A DNA stretch of 64,000 nt from Argentina anserina (GCF_933775445.1 NC_065876.1:21700001-21764000), one strand, 5' to 3'. Counted from the stretch's first letter, positions 23,404 to 36,705 are shown. The notes: generated from the letters alone by a model not told the origin. A program made the numbers and translations.

Positions 23404-26400
23404 GATAGAGCGTTTTGTTAGAACGTTTATAAAATACTCTGAAAAACATCATCGTTAGTATAGAATAAGCAGGGATCGTTCAGTCTGGGGAATCAAAAGG
23501 GCCTCAAAACTTATCATGTTAATAGGGGATTTGATTTGGATTCTAAAACTACTACTTAAAATAAATCCTAAATTACTTATATACAATTGATCGACCACTC
23601 ATCACATAACCAAAACACGAATTCTACTCGAGAAACATGTATGACACGTATAGAACAACATATAGGCAGCGAATTATTTCGATTCTTCTTAAGTCCATTT
23701 CAATTCCAATTCTAATTAGAGTCCGAAGCGGTTCATCTAATCATTAAGACTTCTTAGTTATTTAGAATCAACGAAGAGTTCAATCCTAAACATATGCTAC
23801 AAAGAGTTCAACATAACGAAGCGTACTAGTTAAACAACAAAGTAGCACATAAGCACAATAAGTCGAATTGGAAACATGTAAGCAAGCATGGCGTCACTCA
23901 TCTTGACTAAACATGCAAATTCCTAGAACTATCACAACCCTAAACAAGTATCAATAATTAAAACACGAAGCGCATATTCAATCAAAGAACACTTTGGTGA
24001 ATTAAATCGCAACCCTAGGAGAACCATGGCCTTGGCTTCCTCAAGCATTGATTTAGATGTACGAATTCAAGGAATAAATTGAAATAAAACCTAAATTAAT
24101 TTCAAAAACCTACTGCCCTAATTCATTATACACGGCATACTTACAAATCCCATGAGTTTATACAATCAAAACATAAAACCAAATAAGTCTGAATTTATGC
24201 TCTTCATATATAAAACCGAAAATAACATCCAAGTAATCATACAATGAATTCGAAAATTTCAGAAAACCAAAAGATAAATTACAAGCCATGGATGAATCAC
24301 ACATTAGAAACCTTGAAGGATGAAGAAAAGATGAATTCGATTATGGAGAGGCAAGAAGATGAGCACGGTTTGGTGATGATGAATGAAGGTTTTTGGCTTG
24401 AATTTTCTAGATGTATTTAGGCAGCAATTCGGTTTTGTTTGTGAGAGAATGGAGATCTTATTTGTGAAGGGAGGCCGTGCCTTGTATAGAGGAAGGAGGA
24501 GAGGCTGCTAGGGTTTTTGATGGGCTGATCCATGTATGCACGGCTGGGATTTCTCTCTTTAATGGGATCGAATGGCTGCCCTTCTTTTCCTTGTAGAACA
24601 AGCTCTTATCTCCTTATTTCTCTAGGGTTACACGGCATGGGATGGACTCTCCTTCTCATGGGCTGATTGCTAGGCACGGCAAAGACTTCTTCTCCAAGCT
24701 AAAAGGATAAGGCACGGCATAGCTTCTTTCACAAGCTCAAGAATTAATCACGGATTGGACTCCTTTTCCCTTGCACGGCTTCTTTTTAAATTCCTTGAAT
24801 TATCTCTTCAAATCTGAAAATAAGAAAATAAAATCATAAGTAAGAGATAATTCTTTCGAAAATTATGTCTTAATCTAGACATTTGTTGTCTTAAAAAGAC
24901 ACATGTAATAGATGAGCTAAACTAGATTAGGAAAGTTTCTAATTTGCAAAAAGAAAACTTACTAGAATAGGTAAGTTACTTGATGAAGAAAGTTCATTTA
25001 GGAAAGTTTCGTAATAAGAGTTTGAGTTCAAGTAGGACTTTCCAAATTGGTACGTTTCCTAGTCTAACATGGATTCCTAATGTAAAAAGGACTCTCAAGA
25101 TATCGCCAATGCGACCAAAACGTAGAAAGATGAAGACTCCTAATCCAACTAGATTTCCTAGTCCTATAAGGATTCATACTCAAACTATGACTCTAGACCA
25201 ATTATTCGTTTTTAACTCGTTTAAGCACAAAGACACGTCCAAAACCGTCCAAGATTCCTATTGTGACTCAATGACTCGATATTAAGGGCTAAGCAAAGTA
25301 AAGTACAAATGGAGGTAAAAACATATTAAGAACGTAGCACAAAGTGCTCCTATTAACTACCCCACACTTAGCTTTTGCTAGTCCCTTAGCAAAACAAAAC
25401 TACACAAAACTCTATTGCCCCTAAATGATTGTCTCAGAATCTCAAACACATAGCTTTCAAGTTTAAGCATTTGCATGTAAGCACATAAATTTCAAGTTTC
25501 ATAAACATGTTTCATAGTATGAATAAGTCAGATACGAGACAATAGGTACATAACATGTTTAGTCAATTCCATCCTCCTCACAAGGCATACTCTCTTCTTT
25601 TCACTCAGATTCATGGTTATGATTCACACACAAGTATATGCAAGAGAAAGGATAATAAAGTATCAAATAGCTTGCATATTTCAACAAATGAAAGCACTTT
25701 GTGAATAACAAAAGGAAAACCTTATTTAACAACTAAGTGCACAAATGGACCAAAACCATATGCTCAACTCTTGTGATCATCTCCACAAACCAAGATTTGC
25801 TCATTTTAAGAATCATTAGGATCATTTGATAAGTTGAATGTTTAGGCTTAGCTAAAGGCATGGAATATCAAGGAATCACAAAAGCAATCCTATAGACTTA
25901 GCAGAGTAAACATCATCCTTATGACACCACACACCATCAAGGGCCAAATATAACAAGTTGGGCCTAAACATCATTTTAACCACAAAGTGAACATGGACAA
26001 AGGTCAAATAAACATTTTTAGACCGTCAATTACAACTCAACTCCAAATCACAAATGGAAGACAACATCTTTTCTTTCATTTTTCTTGTATTGCCGAATTT
26101 ATCATTTTTTTCTTTTGTTTTTCATCTCTTTTTTTTCGGCATGCTTAAAAGCTTGTTCATAAATATATATATTTTTTCATGTATTCCACCCCACACTTAT
26201 TTCATGCATCATCACAACATCATCTCAACAAAAGTTCTGCCAAGTCTGTAGGACAAGGTAGTTGTAACTATACTAAGCATGGAGATAACATAGGTGAAGA
26301 AGAAAAGGCTCAATGTAGGCTCAAATGGGGTTCAACTAAGGGGTCCCAAATAGGGCACATATAGGGATACATGGTTGTTTGGCTAAAGTGGTGGTAATCC

Positions 26401-26582
26401 TAGAAATGATCTATAAATCCCTTTAAAAATCAGAGCATTTTATTACTTAAAAGTTTCAACAATCACAAAAGATGAGTTCTAGTAAATTCTAGAGTCCATT
26501 AAAAGTTATGGCACATAGTCATTGAATATGCAGAGAATGATGAGGTTCACAAAACAACCACGAAATTTCAAATTATCACAAA
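23404..26582. other. Foreign 3.2-kb block in the Ty3 5' LTR
   Basis: AT-rich and without coding domains. It begins GATAGAGCGTTTTG, soon followed by AGCAGGGATCGTTCAGTC, and includes CCACACTTAGCTTTTGCTAG at about 25,362 and repeated GCACGGC motifs at 24,430-24,790. These look like parts of another non-coding LTR-type element, which I cannot name. No flanking duplication was found. Confidence 0.5.
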
Positions 26583-26632
26583 ACAATATAACGTGATGAT
26601 TATTATACGTGGTTTTAACATTGAGTTTTGTT

Positions 26633-26735
26633 AAAACGTGTTTTTGTCTTCGGACGTGTTTTGTCTTCGGCCGTGTTTATGTCTTCGGACGTGTTTTGTC
26701 TTCAGACGTGTTTATGTCTTCGGAAGTGTTGGCAT
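26633..26735. repeat. Tandem GTCTTCGGACGTGTT repeat in the Ty3 LTR
   Basis: About five degenerate copies of a 15-18 bp unit (GTCTTCGGACGTGTTT). The same place in the 3' LTR (33,557-33,620) has only about three, so the LTRs differ in copy number here. Confidence 0.7.
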
Positions 26736-27493
26736 GTCGGAACCTACCTTTGTCCGGGCGAAAGTTACGATATAGTTAGAGCTCTAGTCTGTCTGCCAGG
26801 GTACTGCATAAGAGGTAACAGATGGGTTATCGGCTTATGAGTACCCATATTTTTATATATTTGATAATAGGTGGTTGTCCAATGTCGGCGGTGTACTACC
26901 TGAGGGGTGACAGAGGTGTACCATCGCTCATGAGTACCCGTATTATAAATGCATTTGGGTAAACAGAGGGGTTACCCAACTTCTCATGAGCATATATATT
27001 TTCACATGATTAGACAACTAGATGGGCCGTCTAATGAGTCATGAGTGCATTTATAATTATTGTTTTGTGGATTTTCGTATATGTTTTTATACGAATTGTA
27101 TTTGCTATTTTACTCATAGGAGCTGTAAAACTTACCGGTTTGTGTTTACAATCCCGGTGCACCTATTCAATGGTGTTGGGGATAATTCCGCATGTGTGAA
27201 TTAGCGGAAGTCAATGGACCACTCTGAGGACTCGAAGTCATTTTTATCCTATCTTGTGGTGAGGATTTGTGTGGATTTATGTGAGGATTTGTGTGAGGAT
27301 TTTTACATTTCCATTTATTATAATGTTGAATTATAAATTTTGTTTGTAATAATCGGTTTGACTGAGTTGTATTTTGAACTCAGAAATGATCCGCTGTGAC
27401 ATTAAAATAATTTCGATTCATTGAGATTGTTTTATAGTTTTTCATGACTTCGAAATTTGAGTTTCATACTCGAAATTTTGGGGTCGTGACAGT

Positions 27494-27506
27494 TGGTATC
27501 AGAGCC
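27494..27506 (+). other. Primer-binding site of the Ty3 element
   Basis: TGGTATCAGAGCC two bases after the 5' LTR end GTGACA; the standard initiator tRNA-Met site. Confidence 0.9.
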
Positions 27507-27773
27507 TAAGTGCGTATTTAGCGATTGTCAATACCATCCAGGCGCGATGACCCGACTGCAGCGAGCCCCCATCACATGCTCTTCAGTATTGATATGTCGC
27601 CAAGTACGCGAGAGTGTTAGGAGCCACACCTTAAGGTTTGGTCATCTAGGGAGTATCGTGACGATACTTCGATGATTCACCTTCTTCTAAAATTTCATGT
27701 TAATATATGTTTGATCTATTTTGTTCAGATTCAAGACTTCACATGTATTGACTAAGTTTTTACTTGTTTCAAG

Positions 27774-28700
27774 GTGATGAATGTGGAAAAGGGCCGTGGA
27801 CAGAGCCGAGGACGGGCGAGAGGCCGAGGCCGAGGTAGGGCTGCAGGCCGAGTCGGTAATGTGGAGAACCTTTATGAGGAGGCAGCACCACAGGAAGAAA
27901 ATGTTGATCATGCTGCTGTCGTTAGAGACGATGGTCGTGTGCTAAAGTTAATCAAGGACATCAGTGGTCTTTCAACGCCGTCATTTCATGGAGGCTTGGA
28001 TCATATGGTAGCAGACCACTGGATCGAGAGCATGGAAACTTACTTTGAGATGATAGTGCTATGAGATAGAGAAAAGGATGATAGCCACATTTTTTCTGAA
28101 AGATGATGCACTAGATTGGTGGAAGAGTACTAGGCGGACGGTTGATGTGTCTACCTTGACCTGGGATGGTTTCACGACACTTTTCCGAGAGAAGTACTTT
28201 CCAGCTACAGTGCTTGAGTTCCTTGAGCTAGCACATGGGGATTTGACTGTTAGGGAGTATGAGGCTCATTTTGCACAGCTGTATCGGTATGTCAGACCTA
28301 TGGGTGCAACCTCCTTAGCCCAGAAGTTTCTACGGGGGCTTAAACAAGAATACAAGACCATCATATCAGCGCTTTGTCTGTCTATCAAGGAGTTGATGTA
28401 TGAGAGAGTTATGAATTTAGAGCAGGCAGATAAGACTCGCGGAGGAGACGTGAAAGATAGAGATACTAAAGGAAAATGTAAGGCAATCAGTTCAGGCAGT
28501 GGGACCTTAGGACAAAGGGCGGATCTTGGAAGAGGCCAAGACCCTATTATCAGATTCCGGCTAAGGCAGCATCTCCATCTGCAAGGACTGCACCTGTTAC
28601 ACCATTGGCATCAGTGAGGTGCTTTGTTTGCAACGAACTGGGGCACTACGCCACGACATGTCTGAAACCAAAGAGAGCAGTGGGTCAGCGAGACACAGGA
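27774..28700 (+). pseudogene. Ty3 gag (capsid and zinc knuckle), decayed
   Basis: Begins MMNVEKGRGQSRGRARGRGR (RG-rich). Capsid part: DHWIESMETYFE, FLKDDALDWWKS, WDGFTTLFREKYFP, LTVREYEAHFAQLYRY. It ends with the zinc knuckle CFVCNELGHYATTC (CX2CX4HX4C). An in-frame stop near 28,062 and a shift near 28,605 break the frame. Confidence 0.88.
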
Positions 28701-29093
28701 GTGGAAGGTACTTTATCTATTTTTGACTACCTTGCTAGAGTACTGTTTGATACGGGAGCATCACATTCATTTATTGCTAGTTCGGTAGTGGAGATGTTAG
28801 GATTGATTCCTACACCTCTTGGAAACTCTTTATGTGTCACATCACCCCTTGAAGTGTCCCTTGAATTGGAGACAATCTGCAAGGCTTGTCCTATTGTGAT
28901 TGGAAGTAGAGAGTTCTCTGCTTCGTTAATAGTGATTCCTGACCACACTTATGATGTGATCCTAGGAATTGATTGGTTGAGGCCGCAGCACGTGGTGATT
29001 GATTGTTTTGACATGGTGGTGTCCTTTCATCGACCAGGGGAACCAGTGTTTCGTTATCGTTGCCTCAGGTCAGATAATGCTATGAGAACATGA
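28700..29093 (+). pseudogene. Ty3 aspartic protease region
   Basis: Contains VLFDTGASHSFIASS, the D-T-G-A active site of retroviral-type proteases, followed by VILGIDWLRPQHVVIDC. It is in frame with the zinc knuckle and stops at TGA (29,091-29,093) before the reverse transcriptase, where an intact polyprotein would continue. Confidence 0.85.
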
Positions 29094-30500
29094 GTTTTGG
29101 CACATGTGGAATCAGTAAATAAGAAAGTAACTATTGCAGATATTGTGGTAGTATCTAAGTATAGCGAGGTGTTTCAAGAGATACCAGGGTTATCTCCTCG
29201 GAGAGTTGTAGATTTCTGCATTAATGTGGTACCTGGTACGGCACCTGTGTCAAAGGCACCTTATAAAATGGGTTAAAACGAACTTAAAGAGTGGAAGGTG
29301 CAGATCGATGAACTATAGGACCAAGGGTTCATTAGACCTAGTGTTTCACCTTGGGGAGCACCGGTTCTGTTTGTGAAAAAGAAAGATGGTTCTCTGCGGT
29401 TATGTGTGGACTACAGGGAACTGAACAAGGTGACAATCAAGAATATGTATCCTTTGCCTAGGATTGTTGATTTGTTCGATCAGCTTAAAGGAGCTACGGT
29501 GTTCTCTAAGATTAATTTGAGGTCTGGTTACCATCAACTCAGAGTGAAGGAAGAAGATATATCGAAGACAGCCTTCAGAACTCGGTACAGGCACTATGAG
29601 TTTGTGGTCATGCCCTTTGGTCTAACAAATGCACCAGCTGTCTTTATGAGCTTGATGAACCAAGTTTTTAGCCCGTACTTGGATGAGTTTGTTGTGGTGT
29701 TTGTGGATGACATTCTGATATACTCCAAATCACAAGAAGAGCATGTGTTGTAGACCTTGAAGGAAGCAAGATTGTATGCCAAACTAGAGAAGTGTGAGTT
29801 CTGGAAAAAAGAGGTCAAGTTCCTCGGTCATGTCGTCTCAAAGGATGGAGTACTAGTAGATCAGCAAAAGTGGAGGCAGTGAAGAGTTGGAGTCGTCCGA
29901 AGAACCCTACTGAGATTCGTAGTTTCCTTGGTTTGGCTGGTTACTACAGGAGGTTTATCGAAGGGTTTTCTAGTATTGCATCGTCATCGACCAAGTTGAC
30001 CAAGAAAGATGCTCCGTTTGTTTGGACAGAAGCATGTGAGGAGGCATTCAACAAACTAAAGTCCAATTTGACCACAGCTCCGGTGTTGACAATTCCCACA
30101 AGTGGGGGCGGTTATGTCATTTACAGTGATGCTTCGCTCCAAGGTTTGGGTTATGTGTTGATGTAGCATGGAGGAGTTGTTGCATATGGCTCTAGACAGT
30201 TAAAGATTAATGAGAAGAACTACCCCACTCACGATCTAGAGCTTGCGGCAGTTGTTTTTTCCCTGAAGATTTAGAGACATTACTTGTATGGTGAGAAATT
30301 TCAACTCTTTTCAGATCATAAGAGTTTGAAGTTTCTATTCTCACAGAAAGAATTGAATATGAGGCAGAGGAGATTGATGGAACTCCTCAAGGATTATGAT
30401 TTTACATTGGAGTATCACCCTGGGAAGGCAAATGTGGTGGCTGATGCCTTGAGCAGGAAACCGAGAGGTGTGGTAGCTTCACTTATGGTTCAGGAATGGT
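29094..30500 (+). pseudogene. Ty3 reverse transcriptase and RNase H, decayed
   Basis: Reverse transcriptase: [74 protein letters not shown] (VDD active site). Then [19 protein letters not shown], and RNase [51 protein letters not shown]. In-frame stops (for example 29,751, 30,164 and about 30,272) and one frameshift near 29,863. Confidence 0.92.
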
Positions 30501-30779
30501 TTATGCTCGAAACGGCATCAGAGTTTGACTTGGTACCATCGAGAGGAGAACCAAAGGTCTTTCTTGGTAGCGTCACTGTGCAACCTACATTAATCTCAAG
30601 GATCATACAGGGTCAGGCACAAGATAAATTCTCTCAAGCTAAGTTGGCAGATCTTGTGGAGGATACGCTTGATGAGTGTCCTTTCGAGTGGAGAGTTGGA
30701 CCCAATGGAGGGTTGAGGTTTGGGGCAGGATGGTGTGTCCCAGATTGTGATGATCTCAAGGAGGAGATCCTTCGTACGG

Positions 30780-31882
30780 CACATCGATCTCGTTATACCG
30801 TTCATCCAGGGAACACCAAGATGTACAAGGACCTATGAAGGCAATTCTGGTGGAACGATATGAAGAAAGATATAGCGGAGTTTGAATCGAATTGTTTTAC
30901 ATGTCAGCAAGTAAAAGCAGAACATCAACGACCAGCTGGCATGTTGAAGCCACTGACTATTCCTCTTTGGAAGTGGGAGCAGATATCTATGGATTTTGTG
31001 ACTGGACTGCCTAGATCCAAGAAGGGTCACGATGTTATATGGGTGATTGTCGATCGATTGACCAAGTCGGCTCACTTTCTTCCAGTGTCAATGAAGTATT
31101 CTATGGACGTGCTAGGAAAACTATATGTGGATGAGGTAGTGAGACTTCATGGAGCTCCAGTTTCTATTGTTTCTGATCGAGATGCACGTTTCACGTCGAA
31201 GTTCTGGAGTGGTTTACAGAGGGCTATGGGTACTACCTTGGATATGAGTACAACTTTTCATCCTCAGACTGATGGACAGACATAAAGGGTGAATCAGGTG
31301 ATGGAAGATATGTTGAAAGCTTGTGTGCTGGATTTTAAAGGTAGTTGGGAGGATCATTAGAGATTGATTGAGTTTGCATACAACAACAGTTACCATTCTA
31401 GCATCGGCATGGCACCTTATGAGGCTCTTTATGGTAGACCATGTCGATCACCTATCTGTTGGGCTGAAGTAGGTGATGAAGCACTGATGGGTCCAGAGGT
31501 GGTTTAGGAAACCACAGAGAAGATCTCGATCATTCGAGATAGAATCCGGACCGCACAAAGTAGACAGAAGAGCTATGCGGACTTAAAGAGGAGACATGTG
31601 GAATTTGAGACCGGCGATCATGTATTCTTAAAAGTTTCACCTATGAGGGGTGTAGTGACATTTGGCAAGAAAGGAAAGTTGGCTCCGAGGTATGTTGGGC
31701 CCTTTGAGATTCTTGAGAAGGTAGGGGAACTAACATATCGACTAGCCTTGCCTACTAGCATGTCGGGCGTTCACAATGTCTTCCACATTTTCATGTTGAG
31801 CAAGTATGTACCAGATGAGTCGCATGTGATCGACCATAGCACCATTGAGGTGAAGGAAAATACCATTAAGGTGAAGGAAGAA
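30780..31882 (+). pseudogene. Ty3 integrase and C-terminal tail, decayed
   Basis: Zinc-binding HHCC part ([34 protein letters not shown]), catalytic core with ISMDFVTGLPRS, VSDRDARFTSKFW and HPQTDGQT, then a tail YVGPFEILEKVGELTYRLA and VFHIFMLSKYVPDESHVIDH. Stops at about 30,838, 31,285, 31,358 and 31,507. The protein runs directly into the 3' LTR soon after the start of what in Tekay-type elements is a chromodomain. Confidence 0.88.
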
Positions 31883-34380
31883 TGTACCAGCTTTTCGGGA
31901 CGATTTATTGGATTGATTCTAAGTTTATAAAGTTTGTGAAATTTATTAAACACGTTTGTTTCGCTTTGCGACGTCGGAAATCGAAAACGGAAACGTTATC
32001 GGAACGTTTATTTAGAAAAACGTTACGTTTTCGCGACATGAGAATCTACTTTTATTTCGTCTCTCGTTTGTGAAAACTTCCTTCACGAAAGTTGTAGAGC
32101 TCGTCCATACGAGTTCGTGGACACTTCACACGTCCTAATCGGACATTGCACGTAAGAGTTATTAAAGCCGGAAGTTAGTTTCCGATTTTAGATGTGGGTA
32201 TAAAAGGAAACTTTTTAAGAGTAGGGTTTCCATTTTCGGAAACCCTCTCTCTCTCTCACCTCACCCGCCTCCCTCTCTCTCTTCCTCTCTTTCTCACCCG
32301 AGTCTCTCTCTCCCTCTCCGAAATTGGTCGCCGATCTCGCACCTCCGAGGGACGTGTTCCTCACCGCTGGCACCAACGATCTCGCAGGCTCGACTCCACC
32401 CTCCTCCGAGCAGGACGCGATCCATCTCGCCGCCATAAAGCTCGCCGCTCCTCACTCGAACAAAGCACAGCCGGTCCAAGCTCTCCGACGAGCTCCGGTG
32501 TTTCCAAGGCCGGGAATAGCTGAGATTTCGATTTAATTGGTGGTTGTGATGCTTTGATGTGAATTTGTGGTTGTTTTGATTCGAATTGGAGGAGATCGGT
32601 GGAGGAGGAAGTTGGTGAAGATACCGCCGCCTTAGGCGGCGCGTGTGGGGGCGTGGAGTGGCCTAGAGGCGGCGTGAGGCCGTGGGAAGGAAGAGCGGAG
32701 AAAATGGGGGAGTTTTGGGGCACGCCACCGCCGGTCTTAGGGTCGGCGCGTGGGCCCCACGTGCTGCCACAGTGAGTGGTGCGTGAGCAGCACGCGCGGT
32801 CGCCGGAGGCCGCGCGTGAATAATGTTTTCGAAACAGTAATTTTGTAAATTTATTTTTACATACGGTAAATGTAAATTTATTTTACGTACGGTAAATGTA
32901 AATGTCAATTAGATTCAGTAAATATAAAAGTAATTTCGGAAGGGTAAATCGGTAATTCTTATTTACTGAGACAGTATTTACATTTTGAATAGTATGCATA
33001 TGTACATAAATACGTAAACAGTATGTACTCGTACAGAAATACGTAATTAATATGTATTTGTACAGTAATATGTGAATAGTAAATACGTGAATAGTACTTA
33101 TGAACAGTAGTTTTGTAAAAACCAGAAATTTGCTGGACAGTAAAATATTATTACTGCTTCGGCATTTATAGTTTTACGTAATGATTCTAAATCCACTTCT
33201 TATCTTTTCAAGGTGATTGATACTTCAAGTAAAGGGTTTACTTTTGGAATCGTGGAAACTACGCTCGAGATTATAAGGTAAGTAAAATCGCACATTTACG
33301 AATCTACCATTGCGGAGATTTAAGATTATGCGGAATTTTAAAGAATGAAATATGGCATGTATATGATATAGTGGAATCTGTATTTGTATAAATGGTAAAT
33401 AGGTACATATATATAGTTTGCTATATTATATACTGTCATGTTTTCATTGCGAATAAGATCATTTTGATGATGAGATATATATATTGAGCTTGTTGATTTG
33501 ATTGTACAATATAACGTGATGATTATTGTACGTGGTTTTAACATTGAATTTTGTTAAAACGTGTTTTTGTCTTCGGACGTGTTTTGTCTTCAGACGTGTT
33601 TATGTCTTCGGACGTGTTGGCATGTCGGAACCTAGCCTTTGGCAGGGCGAAAGTTACGATACAGTTAGAGCTCTAGTCTGTCTGCCGGGGTACTGCATAA
33701 GAGGTAACAAATGGGTTATCGGCTTATGAGTACCCATATTTTTTATATTGGATAACAGATGGTTGTCCAATGTCGGCGGTGTACTACCTAAGGGGTAACA
33801 GAGGTGTACCATCGCTCATGAGTACCCGTATTATAAATGCATTTGGGTAAACAGATGAGTTGCCTAACTTCTCATCAGCATATATATTTTCACATGATTA
33901 GACAACCAGATGGGCCGTCTAATGAGTCATGAGTGCATTTATAATTGATGTTTTGTGGATTTTCGTATATGTTTTTATACGAATTGTATTTGTTGTTTTA
34001 GTCATACGAGCTGCAAAGCTTACCGGGTTTGTGTTTACATTCCCGCTGCACCTATTTGATGGTGTATGGGATAATTCCGCAGGTGTGGATTAGCGGAAGT
34101 CGACGGACCACTCTGAGGACTCGAAGTCATTTTTATTGTATCTTGTGGTGAGGATTTGTGTGGATTTATGTCAGGATTTGTGTGAGGATTTTTATATTTC
34201 CATTTGTTATAATGTTAAATTATAAATTTGGTTTGTAATAATCGGTTTGACTGAGTTGTCTTTTGAACTCAGAAATGATCCGCTGTGACATTAAAATGAT
34301 TTCGATTCATTGAGATTGTTTTATAGTTTTTCATGACTTCGAAATTTGAGTTTCATACTCGAAATTTTGGAGTCGTGACA
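31883..34380 (+). repeat. 3' LTR of the nested Ty3 element
   Basis: 2498 bp, TGTACCAGCTTTTCGGG to GAGTCGTGACA, preceded by a purine tract (AAGGTGAAGGAAGAA). It contains a CT-rich leader near 32,240-32,315, a GC-rich segment (32,620-32,815) and a loose repeat of TACGTAA/GAATAGTA words at 32,980-33,110. Confidence 0.9.
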
Positions 34381-34385
34381 GCTCC

Positions 34386-35720
34386 CCCTGATCAAGCTCC
34401 CTCTCATCTTTGACTTCAGCATCTCCCATGTTAGGTATATTTTCATCTCTATCACCTTGCAGCCCAACGTTGGATTCCTACTGCAATGGTGAATCATAAA
34501 TGTCACTATCACTTGTTGCATTTGGTAGTACTTCTTTGTCAAAATCTGTAATAGATTGGTCTTCATGGAACACCACATCTCAGCTTCTTATAAATTTCTT
34601 TGTCTTTGGATTCCACAACTAGTAGCCAAACTCTTCTTCACCATAGCCGAAAAATATGCATGGTGTCGCCTTGTCATCCAGCTTTTTCCTCTGCTCGTTG
34701 GATACAAGTGTGAATGCTTTACATCCAAATACTCTCAAATGTAGGTATGATGCATCTTTCCTGGTCCACACTTCGTTTGGAATCTTAAAATCCAAAGGTA
34801 CACATGGTGCTCTGTTGATCAGGTAGCACACAGTATTCACAGCTGCTCCCCAAAATTATTTTGACAATTTGGCTATCTTTAACATGCATCTGACTTTCTC
34901 CATAATGGTACGGTTCACCCGTTCTGCTACGCCATTATGTTGAGGGGTGCTATGAACTGTCTTCTTATGTCTGATGCCATGCTTTGCACAATAATCTCTA
35001 AATTTGTGCGCTATGTACTCTCCGCCATTATCACTACGAAGACACTTAAATTTTCTTCCAGTCTCCATTTCCACCATAGCGTGGAAAATCGTAAATGTCT
35101 GGAACACCTGGTCTTTGGATTTCAACAAATAAACCCAAACCTTTCGTGAAGCATCATCGATATAAGTAACAAAATACTTATGCATACTCAATGATTCTTC
35201 TTCCATCGGACCACACACATCTGAATGTACAAGATCTAGAATATATTTTTTCCTAGTGAAAGTCTTTGGAAAATTAATTTTCTTATGCTTACCAAATAAA
35301 CAATAATCACAAGAGTCTAGTGAGTTACCTTTGTCAATAGGAATTAGTGACTTCTTTACCAACAACTGCAGTCCTTTCTCACTCATGTGGCCAAGACGTC
35401 TATGCCACAAACTTGGAGAAGATTTCTCGACTGCATTTAGCTCATTCTTGCATATATTTTCATAGGTCTTGTAGAGTGTGCAACACATTTCTCCTCTTGC
35501 AACTACAAGAAATCCCTTGGTAAGCTTCCACTTTCCATCACCACCATGATGATAAAAGTCTTGTCGATCAAGTACACTAGTTGACATAAGATTGAGACGT
35601 AGACCAGGAACATGTCTCACATCTTTCAACAATAACTGACAACCACTTCTGTCTGCAAACAAATATCTCTAATCCCAACAATATTGGAGTAGCTATCATT
35701 GCCCATATTTACTTTACCAA
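34386..35720 (-). pseudogene. Copia protease remnant and integrase (decayed)
   Basis: Minus strand: LLKDVRHVPGLRLNLMSTS, the GAG-pre-integrase part LWHRRLGHMSEKGLQLL and CDYCLFGKHKKINF, and the integrase core LDLVHSDVCGPM, CLRSDNGGEYIAHKF and TPQHNGVAERVNRTIM (D, D and E). Then VWTRKDASYLHLRVFGCKA. In-frame stops include one near 34,856. It ends at the Ty3 insertion site. Confidence 0.9.
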
Positions 35721-35722
35721 AG

Positions 35723-36660
35723 TCACCTGCTTTGTACGTAGTGAAAAACTCTATGTGAGAGGTGGCATGTAACGAGGTGGCATTGAATTCCAGGATGATC
35801 TACTAGTAGACATTCACCTCCAAGTGACAGGAACTCACACTCATCATAAGACATCGCAGCAGCAACATTGGTTGTGTCCTCCTTTTGTTGATGAGTAACG
35901 TCTACTCTCGCTTCGTTGAATTCTCGCTTCAATTTGTTACAATTTTTCTTCATGTGGCCTGGAAGACAACAATGATGACACTTTTCGCTGAACCTTGTTC
36001 TGGATTTGCTCATACTCCTTTCGTGACCTCTGGGTCATTTTCTCTTACTCCTTCCTCTCCTCTCCACAATGAAGAATCGACCATTTTCTGAACTTGATGA
36101 AGAACTCCTTCCTGTTTCTTCGTTCAACATATTATCTTTAATATTTTCCATAAATAATACACCATTAGTTGCAGAGTTACTTACTGTAACAACAAATGTT
36201 CCCAGCTATCCGGTAACGACCTGAGCAGCAGCAACGCTTGTAACTCATCATCAATCTTCATGCTCATCGTGGCTAATTGATTGAGTACACTCTGGAAGTG
36301 GTTGAGGTGCTTGGTCACTCGAACGTCTCCCATGTACTTCATGTTGATGAGCTCTTTATTGAGAAAAGCTTTCTTGGCAGTAGTCTTTTTCTCAAATAAG
36401 GACTTCAACTTCAACCAAAACTCATATGCGCTGGTTTCAGTGGCAACATCGTGAAATACACTATTGTCCACCCATTCACGAATATGACCGATGACTTTGC
36501 GGTTCATCTTGATCCAAATTGTTGGTGAAATCTCACTTGGCTTGGCATCGTCTCCCTCGATCGGCTCATGCAAATCTTTGCAATAGAGAATATCCTCCAT
36601 TCTCGGCTTCCAGGTAATCCAGTTGGAGTGGTTAAGTCTGATCGTGGTACTTCATGATCC
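35723..36660 (-). pseudogene. Copia gag (decayed)
   Basis: Minus strand: NWITWKPRMEDILYCKDL, ETSAYEFWLKLKSLFEKKTT, LNHFQSVLNQLATM, LLLLRSLPDSWEHLL, then the zinc knuckle CHHCCLPGHMKKNC (CX2CX4HX4C). The knuckle is in a different frame from the capsid part, and the frame has no clean start. Confidence 0.88.
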
Positions 36661-36692
36661 TTCCATTCTATAGCTCCTAGTCAGATTCAGGA

Positions 36693-36704
36693 CCTCTGAT
36701 ACCA
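36693..36704 (-). other. Primer-binding site of the nested Copia element
   Basis: TGGTATCAGAGG on the minus strand, one base inside the 5' LTR border at 36,706; initiator tRNA-Met type. Confidence 0.85.
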
Positions 36705-36705
36705 C

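Larger units (their letters stand above)
22969..27491 (+). repeat. 5' LTR of the nested Ty3 element, with foreign block
   Basis: 22,969-23,403 and 26,583-27,491 match the two ends of the 3' LTR. Between them, 23,404-26,582 is unrelated to the 3' LTR, whose 1194 bp at 32,312-33,505 have no counterpart here. Confidence 0.85.
22969..34380 (+). mobile_element. Ty3-type LTR retrotransposon nested in the Copia element
   Basis: Flanked by GCTCC at 22,964-22,968 and 34,381-34,385. Removing it restores the Copia frame (DQGEQHVNNQ). LTR ends are TGTAATAACC/TGTACCAGCT and GTCGTGACA. Internal order gag, protease, reverse transcriptase, RNase H, integrase identifies Ty3. The 3' LTR is 2498 bp; the 5' LTR is 4523 bp because of a foreign block. 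Long LTRs and the FEILEKVGELTYRLALP tail resemble Tekay/Del chromoviruses, a tentative assignment. Confidence 0.93.

Noticed and set aside
32194..32723. Several overlapping open frames in a GC-rich stretch
   Set aside because: They lie inside the Ty3 3' LTR and have no domain; base composition explains them.
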